From positions 33,942,392-34,006,391 of the forward strand of contig JAFMSR010000008.1 of the NCBI GenBank assembly GCA_022818135.1: a stretch of DNA of 64,000 bases, given 5' to 3'. How positions within the stretch are numbered: the stretch's first letter is position 1; each line of letters begins with the position of its first letter. The notes beneath the pieces are model-generated. The model was given only the letters and a program-made list of their open reading frames with translations. It did no database searches and was not told where the DNA came from. Position numbers and translations under genes: made by a program. Below are positions 54,251 through 64,000 of this stretch, piece by piece. Source of the stretch: Saxidomus purpurata. Taxonomy: Eukaryota; Mollusca; Bivalvia; Venerida; Veneridae.

Positions 54251-56654
54251 ATTTTGAAACTTCACTGGATCACTGGAAACAATTTACATATTTCTAACGT
54301 TGACATTTGTATTTCGACAAAATTATGACAGAATTACTTATATTGCCTCACCTACCACCTTCCTTACAAAGATGTCTGTGTTGTTGTGTTGATCTTGGTC
54401 TGTCAACACCTCATAATTCAAATACCTTTATAAACAAAATTTTAGTGCTGTAAAATATTTGTATTTGACATTGTGCACAAATCGAAGAAGTAATAAAGTG
54501 ATTACATGGCAGCTGATTAGGAATCCTAGGTAACCGAAATGTTGAAAATGGGTCATCATAATTATTGTTCAAGCAAAATTTCTAGGTTCAGTTCAAAACT
54601 TGGGGCCATTTTGTGCAATATTGATAAGAATGTTCGAGCGATAGATTCCATGTAGATTTTAAAACTATTACTCCGTCCTGTTTTCTTTTTAATCTTTGAC
54701 TGGATCAAACAGGGATGAATGTGCAACATTTGATCAAGGGACTGTAATACAACTGACAGCGTTTTTCATTCGCATTCAGTATACGTATATGAATATGAAC
54801 TACGTACATCAGATATTCTCTGTTTGTGGCTGTCGGGCTGCCCCGTCACGGATCATCGAGGTTCTTAAACCTATGTGTGTCGTGTCGAGATACCTTGTGT
54901 TGAGACGGGAGAGTGAGATGGGGCATCATGGCAACAAAAGCAAATGAAATACCCCCCACCCAAATAACAGTATAAAGTAGCAGGTGGTACTTTGAGCTAA
55001 GTGTTCCCGGAATGGTGGTACTGTCTATGGCATGCTCACATCACAATTGTCACGTACTCAACCAAGAAGAAGATTTAGGTAATGAAAAAATATCCCGGCT
55101 GAGTATCGAGCATGAGCCACAGAGAAAAGGGAAACTGCCTGCATAACAAAGCGTAGGTGTTGATGATCCACCAGGACGAACTGCGGTTTTCCAATAGCTG
55201 TTTGCTGTATGTGTGTTTTTGCTAAATAAAATAACCGCGTTTACTGAAGCACCTTGTCCGAATAACCTTCAGCAAGCTGAATAGACATTGTGGTAATTTA
55301 TGTACGCTACGTTACACTATGTTTTGCGTTTGAGTAAGCAGTGATTATGTCGGAGGAAACACGCCTGGCTACATTATTCATCATGCTAGTTGCACTTTTT
55401 TTGCATCAAAAGGAAATAAAGTGTCATAGAATTTGCATGTTTGGCAAGTTTTCATAATATGTTTAAAACTGGGAATGCAGTTTATATTTATTTATATACA
55501 CAAAAAAATACATGACTGTATATAAACGCAGTCAGCTGACCGATTGCTTTAAATAATTCTGACAAGTAGCCACACCACTCGTTATTATTTCTCAGCAAAA
55601 TAATAAAATGTTCCCAATGAAATGGAAGCGAGTTGAGAGATGTTATCCAGCCTTCTGCGGAGAATATCCTGAGAGCCAAACAACGCCATCTGCACGAGCT
55701 TAGAAACATAGATGATTCAAATTGGCTTCCGTTACAATATCCCGATTTTGTTATGTATAAAATAGATTGTATGTGAACTCAGTATATCAGTTCGTATTTT
55801 AGTGAAGTAAACAGATACGGTTGCTGTATAAATCACGTACATATGGCTCCGCACCATCATTTCCTGTATGGAGCAGACGGCAAGATTTTCTGTTTGGCAG
55901 TTTCTTGGAATATTTTCAGAATGTGTGTTATTTTTCACGGCACTTCTTTCGTGTACTGTAATAAAATTAGCTGAAACGAAAAACACGGGCCACTGAATAA
56001 CTGAATATTAGAAGTACAGTGTATACATGTCGCTAATAGTTAATTTGCATAAAGTAAAGAATGAAGCAAAAAATGCGCGAAATTCTTCCCGAAGCGTAAC
56101 AGAAAACTTTTCGATTAGGAGAAAATGAAGAAAATATAACTTAAGTTTCTTTTCATTTTCTTCCTCTTCCTAGAATGTTTTGTAAAACAAGGAAGAACAT
56201 AAATCAGCGTCATCATAATAAATCATAATTTACTATTGCAGCAGAAGTTACGTTCATGAACTATGCTCATTTCTTGCGATTTAACGGCAATTTCTTACCG
56301 TCTCAATCTTTTTTCGCCCATCTCGTCTGATCCAGCAAAGTTTCATTGACTAATAATGCTATTTCGAACGAAGGGCGTGCTTGAAAGGGCGTTTCTCGCA
56401 TCAGAATATATAGAAAGTAATTTGATTATTCTAGAACTTGGCACAGAAAATATCGGGTCAAGTTCATGGCCATACATCCAAATGCATGGTTTAATTTAAT
56501 ATATGAAATATTTACTGAAGGCAGAGGCGAACGTAAATTTGGAGATAAAAAAAACGCGGAAATCATCAATAATAAACAACAGCATAAGACTGATTATCGA
56601 AAAATATAAATTATAACCGACTTTTCTTTTCATCTGGCCATACAATTACTTATT
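54251..56654. other. Intergenic, no gene recognised
   Basis: Mixed unique sequence. From about 54830 and again from 56030 there are more CG dinucleotides than in the flanks (for example TGTCGGGCTGCCCCGTCACG), but no exon with known homology is seen. ORFs are at most about 84 codons without motifs. Confidence 0.35.
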
Positions 56655-57690
56655 GCGGCCATGCATGCACTTACTGCAGCCAAACATGCACTTACTGCAT
56701 CCACAGATGCACTTACTGCAGCCATACATGCAATTACTGCAGCCATACATGCACTTACTGCAGCCACACATGCACTTACTGCATCCACACATGCACTTAC
56801 TGCAGTCATACATGCCCTTACTATCATACATGCACTTACTGCCATACATGCACTTACTGCAGCCATACATGCCCTACATCATACAGCACACGCCATACAG
56901 CACTGCGCCATAAGTACTGCGCCATACATGCACTTACTGCCATACATGTACTTGCTGCCATACATGCACTTACTGCCATATATGCACTTACTGCCATACA
57001 TGCATTTACTGCCATATATGCACTTACTGCCATATATGCACTTACTGCCATACATGCATTTACTGCCATACATGCACTTACTGCCATACATGCACTTACT
57101 GCCATACATGCACTTACTGCCATATATGCACTTACTGCCATACATGCCCTTACTGCCATATATACACTTACTGCCATACATACCCTTACTGCCATATATG
57201 CACTTACTGCCATACATGCCCTTACTGCCATATATGCACTTACTGCCATACATGTACTTACTGCCAAACATGCACTTACTGCCATACATGCACTTACTGC
57301 CAAACATGCACTTACTGCCATACATGCACTTACTGCCATATATGTACTTACTGCCAAACATGCACTTACTGCCATACATGCACTTGACAGCCAAACATGC
57401 ACTTACAGCCATATATGCACTTACTGCCAGACATGTACTTACTGCCAAACATGCACTTACTGCCATATATGCACTTACTTCCATACATGCACTTACTGCC
57501 ATACATGCACTTGCTGCAGCCAAATATGCACTTGCTGCAGCCAAACATGCACTTACTGCAGCCATTCTTGTACTTCCTGCAGCCGTACATGCACATACTG
57601 CAGTCATACATGTACTTACAGCCAAACAAGCACTTACTGCAGCCAAACATGTACATACTGCCATATATGCACTTTCTGCAGCCATACAGG
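56655..57690. repeat. Satellite of 18-bp and 21-bp units
   Basis: The left block (about 56655-56875) and right block (about 57490-57690) are mainly 21-bp units, CATGCACTTACTGCAGCCATA. The centre (about 56920-57490) is mainly 18-bp units, CATGCACTTACTGCCATA, from which CAG is absent. A short irregular spacer near 56876-56920 holds CATACAGCA and CTGCGCCATA. Both unit lengths are multiples of three, so most frames stay open (up to 371 codons on + and 268 on -). Repeats of HALTAI, MHLLPY, MAVSAC or YGSKCM follow from the unit alone, and I see no sign that any is a gene. Confidence 0.93.
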
Positions 57691-57776
57691 CACTTCGGAT
57701 TTCGGCTAGTATGATTATTTACGATGTAGAAGATGATGATACTGTTGCTGATAATAATGATAATGATGATACATAA

Positions 57777-59185
57777 TTCTAATAATTCTCTATCTCCAGC
57801 CTAGTGCGGACAGTTGTGTCGTCAGTCGTATCTGTTCACCAGTTTCAGGACACATAAAGCATTCTGTTGATACTTTCAAATTATATTTGCTTCTCTGCCA
57901 AATTTGGTGTACTAGTATGTAGCAACAGGAAACATGGGCTTGCGATGCAGGGGGAATTCGAGTTTAATATGCTGTTATTTAGTTGTATAATGAGACAATA
58001 TATCACATTTTTTAATTTGTGGTGGTATTTACTACTGGTAAAACCACTAACAACAGGTGCGTTTAGAGATATTAAAATGAATTCATAAATTTATTTGAAT
58101 GTGCCCATTTAAACGTACCCTTTGTAAGTATGGTATAGATAATTTTACAAAAAGGTGACGTTGGTATTTTCCGTTGTTCACCGCTTTATGTTGAAGGTGT
58201 GGAATAATTACCCTGCAATTAGGAAGGGTTATTGCCTCGGAAAATTACAAAAATTGACAGTGATTTGAATCACTAGTACACAATTTTAAATTAAATGTGG
58301 TAATCGCAACCAGTGACTTATTTTGGAATATACCAGCTGACTTATCAAGACCGCCCTCTAGTCAGTTACTACAAGCCAAGTTAGCGCCAGACGACCATTA
58401 CGCTGGCGCTTAATTTGTTTACATATGGATTGTTGTCGTATAAGATCGACCTTGAATGGATGGGGCGCTTAGTGGGCCGGTGTCTGGCTGACTGGCTGGC
58501 AGAAGAGTCATCGTCGAAAGCGAGTTCGATTTTTCAGTGTTAATAGATAAACCAAAGAATCAAATAGTTTAAAGGCGAAATGCCTTTTCAGTACAGCGTA
58601 TTTGATGTACATGTCCTTAATTATGACACGTCATGTACGGGTTTAAACTATCAAGTCCATGTTTCATTTTTTCTGAAATTGAAGGTTTGCGCTTCCTTCT
58701 ATACCTGTTTGACAAGATCTATACTTCTTGAATGATAAAATCGTGTTTCAATGATGACGATGCAACTCCTTTGGTGCATAATCGACTTGTGAATTTGAAT
58801 ATATGACACAGCACACACAACTTAATATTGTAAAGCTTTTGATCACAGCTGGTAATGTCTTGGGTTATTCAGTTCAACTATTGTATATAATAATCAAGAA
58901 AAACACTACGATGTTTTCAGTATGTAACATATTTCAGTACTCCAGAGAGGATACAGCACCCTGCTTTTTTCTTGTGCACCATACACTTTTAAGCACATTA
59001 TGTGTCGTCATATTCTGAAGAAAATGTATGTTTGTTATGATATAAAACATATTTCTTCTTGATTTCATGACCTTAAATTGAATTGAAATTTGTTGACATT
59101 GCCTTTAGTCAAGATAATTAGATCGTTACAGTACGTTTTATAACCGAAAAATTTAAAACTTATCATGAACTAAAAACTGAACACA
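57777..59185. other. Intergenic, one CpG-rich stretch
   Basis: Unique sequence. At 58340-58520 the sequence is GC-richer and holds a perfect 8-bp inverted repeat AGCGCCAG (58383-58390) / CTGGCGCT (58403-58410). No coding homology is seen. Confidence 0.4.
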
Positions 59186-59313
59186 GCGGTGGACCTTCGC
59201 TTTAGAACTACACATGTAGCGGTGGACCTTCGCTTTAGAACTACACATGTAGCGGTGGACCTTCGCTTTAGAACTACACATGTAGCGGTGGACCTTCGCT
59301 TTAGAACTACACG
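59186..59313 (+). repeat. 33-bp tandem repeat, nearly four copies
   Basis: GCGGTGGACCTTCGCTTTAG plus AACTACACATGTA is repeated without visible change at 59186, 59219, 59252 and 59285; the last unit is cut at CTACAC. Perfect identity suggests a recent expansion. Confidence 0.92.
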
Positions 59314-60034
59314 GGACTTTTATTTCAATACTACATTAAGTTTTCATAGCATTGTATTAAAGTCCCATGATCACATTACAAGTTACTCTCATTTTATCAA
59401 GAAAAATGTCTTAGTTACATAACGAGGGGTCAGAGCCAGAACGGTATCACTCCATTTTTCAAATAGTGGAGTAAAACGCAAAAGAAGGTTTTCAACAAAA
59501 CATTTGATTTGATGAATGTATTTGGGTAAGGTTTGGTTATCTCATAGTTTATAGTATCATTGTAATATACATAGACTATAATAGGATAATTTACAAAATA
59601 AAATGCCTTTATGGCCAAAATTGTACTTAAACCAATTTGGCATACAGTGAAATGCAAGATAATTTCAGGGTTTGAATGTGATAAGTGCACATAATACTGT
59701 ATATTATTATATAAATGAACTTTCTTTTTGATGCCAAATGGTGCTATGTGCAATATGACAAAATCATTAAATTTTTTGTGCAGGAGTTCAAAGAATACTG
59801 TACACTTGGCAACAAGAGAAATGTTGAGTAATGTCAATAAAATTAACTAAAACACACAAAATAATGTTGAATCTAGCATAATGATTACATGTACATTAAT
59901 AATTAAGTTCAAATTTTGGGTTATCTATTTTAGTATATTTTCCCCGGATGATACTAGAGCAGCATTTATTAAGGTTCAGTTAATGTCATTAATTCGTTAA
60001 ATTGCTTGTTGGTACTGTTTATATCTTTTAACTA
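59314..60034. other. Intergenic, no gene recognised
   Basis: It contains a - strand ORF of 135 codons (59430-59837) with strongly AT-driven composition and no motif I recognise. It is listed here rather than called as a gene. Confidence 0.4.
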
Positions 60035-60218
60035 CAGTAAACTACGTTTATAACGAACTCCTTGGGAACATTAAAATGTGTTCCTTATATCCGGAGTTTG
60101 TTGTATCCGTTTAACATTTTCATATAGAATAAAGAAAGAAAATAAATCGGGCACAGAAAATTGTTCCTTATATCCGGATTTTCGCTCTATCCTGATTCGT
60201 TATATACGGAGGTTACTG
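60035..60218. mobile_element. pogo/Tigger-like MITE
   Basis: The ends are inverted: CAGTAAACTACGTTTATAAC at the left, GTTATATACGGAGGTTACTG at the right. Both sides are flanked by TA (60033-60034 and 60219-60220), as expected for a Tc1/mariner-superfamily target duplication. About 184 bp, with inner CCTTATATCCGGA phrases in inverted and direct copies. No transposase. Confidence 0.75.
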
Positions 60219-62799
60219 TATTCGACTTTGGAGTCGTTGCTTTCCTCTGAAGTATTTGGTATCTGGCTGTTTTTCCAGAAGGATTGTATTTGTTATATAA
60301 GTTGTATTTGGAAAGTATTCCGGTGTGAGGGGAAGTTTTGCATTGTATAACAACTGTTAATCCGATTTTATAGAAGCTCCTTTCCTTGATGATCCTTGTT
60401 TTATACAGCAGAACTGTAAGTTATCATATTTGATATAGACATTTCCAGTTTCATTTTTTAAAGTTTTTTCTTGTCCCCCAGATCGTTTGTCCTTTTTCTT
60501 TTACTATCTGTCTTGTTTCTATGATTTTGTTTTCATATGAAATCTGTATCTGAATCTGAGTTCTTTAAATCTTTCTTATGTAGGGTATCATGAATGTTGG
60601 ATCTCTGATGACATGATCGAATTCTGACTCTATTTCAGTTACGTTTGGTGCAAAAAAGAGATCTTTTTTACCGTCATTGTTTCTTTTCAAGAGGAATGTT
60701 AATTTCGCTTTCAGAATTGTATATGCATGAAATGTTTTGCTTAACAGGTTGTTCCTGTTGTTTTTTACAATTATTTCCCACAATCTTTAGAGCTGTGATC
60801 TCGGGTTCCATCTTCCATTTCTTTACTGAAAGCTTCCTTTAGTATATTTGACATTGTCTCCAAGTCTTCTTCTGGTAGTGCCTTACAGAAATTCAAAATA
60901 CACGTACATAAAACACTATAATAAGTTTAAGATTTAAAACAGAACGCTATAGTCACAGGGGCTTGTTAAAACAAGCATATTTGTCAGTCACACATTTAGG
61001 TCATAATATGTACATTTTCTATTTGTCATAATGATTTATCTTATTTAATATTCAAAATAGTCTAGGTACATGTACTTCTATATATGCACAACATGTATAA
61101 TATAATCATCATTATAAAGAAAACTAACCTTCTTTAAGTGTTTCCCACAATAAAAATCAGATTTTTCCAAAACCTGAGCAGTTTTCACAATATAAGCATA
61201 GAACAATATCAGTTTTTAGGTAAATGTGTGATAGGACACTGCTTTCCATTCATAACTGTGTAATAACATCAAGAGGGTGGAATTCTTCAACTATTTCTTG
61301 TGACATAAACCACATGTGTTTGTTCCTTTAAATGAACTAAGTGATCATATTTCATTTGTGCCTTGAATTATTGACATACTTTGTTAATTCTAAAATGGAT
61401 TAAGTGCACTTGAATCCTTTTGGCACAATTTAACTTCATATAATGTTTGAAGATGTATATTGCCAGAATGTGTTAACTGTTCTTATATCCTTCTGACATA
61501 CAACAATAATGGTGCTAAGCACTTAGTGCGGTTAGGTTCTTTTTAACAACTTAAGTTATATATATGATATAACAGCCGAGATAAACATTAAAATTGTATC
61601 AAAAAGTGATTTTCTGTAAAACATGGACTTATAACGTTGTGGCTGTAACCCCTCGATCAATGACCTTTATTTGTACCAAAAACATCCCTAACTTTGCTTT
61701 TTAAATCGATAAGTACATAATAGAAACATGGCGCAGTATTTTTTTCAATGATATTTAAAAAATAAGAAAGGCTTTCTAACAACTTTTACTTGAAGAATCA
61801 ACTTGAATATGAAAGAAAGGCAAACGCCAACATTGTTTTAGAGCGACTAGAGCATGATCCTGTCATTAAACTATCAATACAATTATACTACTATATCGGT
61901 AAATTCAAAGTGATCATGGGGCTTTAAAAGCACATGGTCATAATGCATATTCATTTCCGAAATTGCGATTAGTTTAGTGCACTTCTAAATAGAAGGAATA
62001 ATGTTTGCCAGGGGATCCGAGTGGATAAACTAAAATTTTCAAAATGACAACACAGCTTTTAAAATACTCTAATGAATAAAGAAGAATCAGGTGTCATTCA
62101 TTCTGATGATAAGCTAAGCACGTGACATTGTAAACTGAATTTTATTCAAGGATTATCATATATAAAGTATCACAAATTATACTCTCTAGTGGGGATGAAA
62201 ATAAGAATTTACACTGACAATAGTTACTGTTATATATCCACGCTGCCACCGAGTTATAACCACTTGAATCTTTCCTCGTTTAACAACGGGGGTCACTAAC
62301 TTGACAAAAATAGGTCAACCCACTTATTCAAATTAAAGTTTACGAGAGGTAGAGACTCAAGACCTGCTATTATCATTAATTTAGGACTGACGTTCTGAGC
62401 ACACAATGTATTTATTCACAGGTCTTACTTGTTATTGGAGCGGAGGTTTGAAAGAGGACAGATTCAAGTGGCTCTCGTACTTAAGCTAGAATCTCATACA
62501 CCACAGATTGAAACATTTTGACAAACGAAATTTTTTCATACAATGACGGCAATTACAAGAACTGTGAGGAAAATAACCCACGTATTTATGCACAATTTAA
62601 GACACTATACGTTACTGAGGCTATTTTCCTCAGAAAATCGTATACTAGTATCGTAATATTTGTATGTGATGTAAATTTCACCGAGGTGTACCAGTTCTCA
62701 GACAAACGGTATTTTAAACATCGTTCTGATACAATGTTTTCGTTTATTGTACGGGTACTGGTGATAACGTTGGGTACACTCGTTTTGAGATAAACATTT
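60219..62799. other. Intergenic, no gene recognised
   Basis: AT-rich unique sequence. ORFs are below 95 codons, with no motifs and no splice-framed homology seen. Confidence 0.4.
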
Positions 62800-63430
62800 A
62801 CCCTTTCTGACGGATACACACATGTTTTCTCTTACTGAACTGGTATATTCATTCTGAAACACGCAAAGGTGGTTATTTTCTCTCAGTGGCGGTGGTACTA
62901 GTTCTGAAACACACATGGGTTTACTGGTTTTGAAACTTTTACTTTAACGGTGTATATACTAGTTGTACTAAAACAGTTCTGACTTCTTACTCTCACTGAT
63001 GGATATTACTAATCTGATATACAGCGTACATTCATTGTCGGATATACTCGTTTTAACTAAGTATTTACTCTCACAGAAGGGTAGACTTCTTCTGAAATAA
63101 ATGTTTTATTTCACAATTTGTCCTCCTGACACAAACATTATTTACTCACACTGTTGGGCAGACTACTTCTCACAATTTGCCAGACCCCTTTTGACACAGA
63201 CCCTAACTCTCGCTATTGATCATATTCCTCCTGACATCTCTCAATATTGGGCATACTACTTCTGACACATTTACTCTCGCTATTGGGCATACAGAACACC
63301 TCATTGGCACACAGAACATTTACTCTCTCTATTGGGCATACTTGCATTAGTCTTTTTTACATAACTCTGACACATTTACTCTCACTGACTCCGGATAAAA
63401 ACATATGCCCGTTTATTTTCTCTTTATTGT
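62800..63430. repeat. Old, degenerate ~35-bp tandem repeat
   Basis: Phrases of the type TTCTGACACATTTACTCTC and ACTATTGGGCATACTACTTC recur many times with heavy divergence and changing spacing, best seen at 63130-63390. Looks like a decayed minisatellite. Confidence 0.55.
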
Positions 63431-64000
63431 AGAAAATTTATACGGAATAACAACTCCGGAAGGAACACATTTTGACATTTGGGGTTGGGGGTTGTTTTTT
63501 TTTTCTTTTTGTTTTTTTCGCTCTCAATTTACATTCATTTCATACTGATGGGAATAATCCTATATACATTTACCCCTATTGGACACCAATTACAGATTCA
63601 ATATTGTGTCTATACTTGCCCAAAATTTTTTTTTTTTTTTGGGTTTAGACATAAACATACTTCACTGACTAAACACAAGTTTATTCTCATTGGTAACAAT
63701 AAATAGAAAAAACATCCATTTCACATGATGGTTAATATATAATAGAGACCAAGTTACAGTTCAATATTGTGTCTGTAGACCAACTATATGACATGATATA
63801 AAATGGATCTATTGAATGTACATACATCTTAGTAAAATGTAAAAGCTAAGTAGATGCAGAGCTACCTAATTGTACAATGTTGCATTTACATAATGTGTCT
63901 AAACTTTTCTCAGCATGACATTGCAAATCTTCACTAAAATCAGCTTATACAATGCACAAAATGACAAGCGCACAAACTCTTTAAAAAGGTTTCAAAACCT
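63431..64000. other. Window end, AT-rich, no gene recognised
   Basis: It has a broken poly-T stretch near 63496-63518 and a T run near 63626-63640. CAATATTGTGTCTATACTTG (63599) and TTCAATATTGTGTCTGTAGAC (63759) suggest a small direct duplication. No gene. Confidence 0.4.

Noticed and set aside
56661..57776. 371-codon + strand ORF (and 268- and 182-codon - strand ORFs) as protein-coding genes
   Set aside because: They are produced by an 18/21-bp satellite that is open in most frames on both strands; the peptides are pure repeats with no start context, exon structure or known domain.
59430..59837. 135-codon - strand ORF as a gene
   Set aside because: Composition follows the AT-rich DNA and no motif is recognised; no exon support.

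Overview
This is a window of animal nuclear DNA, most likely from a bivalve mollusc. It has short exons with GT-AG introns, long AT-rich introns, and many dispersed repeats of a style familiar from bivalves: bodies with the GGTCAAGGTCACA or AAACTTGGTCAG phrases, and elements with tandem cores. Two conserved protein-coding genes are recognisable, both on the + strand. The organism call is an inference; the two gene calls rest on conserved motifs.

Region 1 (1-24300) holds the 3' part of the gene for translation initiation factor eIF5B. Six exons (6018-6149, 14048-14179, 14385-14461, 18031-18334, 19751-19912, 24193-24300) join in frame and encode the last 304 residues (end of domain II, domain III, domain IV). 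The 5' exons lie upstream of the window. The introns are packed with repeats: a 47-bp array, elements with tandem 146-bp or 166-bp cores, a dead non-LTR reverse transcriptase, a 47 x 46-bp minisatellite, and a homopolymer tract that looks like poor assembly. The most unusual feature is at 17062-18030. The 3' splice site of the fourth exon, with the first ~20 bases of that exon, has been amplified into about twelve tandem decoy acceptors, and a transposable element sits inside the array.

Region 2 (24301-46868) is about 22.5 kb without a recognised host gene. It holds SINE-like and tRNA-like sequences, MITE-like and inverted-repeat elements, two decayed non-LTR reverse transcriptase fragments on the - strand (about 37690-38032 and 41284-41500), and many copies of the dispersed families. 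It probably includes the eIF5B 3' UTR at the left and the upstream intron and promoter of the next gene at the right.

Region 3 (46869-47777 and its 3' flank) is a Sprouty gene, a feedback inhibitor of receptor tyrosine kinase/Ras-MAPK signalling. The whole 277-residue protein is in one exon that follows a strong 3' splice site. A short uORF overlaps its start codon.

Region 4 (about 48000-64000) shows no recognisable gene. It contains another dispersed element, an 18/21-bp satellite (56655-57690) that is open in several frames, a 33-bp array, a pogo-like MITE and a decayed ~35-bp repeat near the right end.

Repeat families named here for convenience: P1 (starts TTATACCCCC, ends CTAG, 146-bp core), P2 (starts AGCTCGACTATT, ends hairpin + CTTG, 166-bp core), P3 (starts AGCTCACCTGAGCAC, ends GGGCC hairpin + CTTG), P4 (starts AGCTCACCTGGCAC, same 3' end as P3), P5 (TATACCCCCACCCC start) and P6 (GGTCAAGGTCACAC body). 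The two genes act in unrelated processes, translation initiation and growth-factor signalling, and nothing suggests they are co-regulated.
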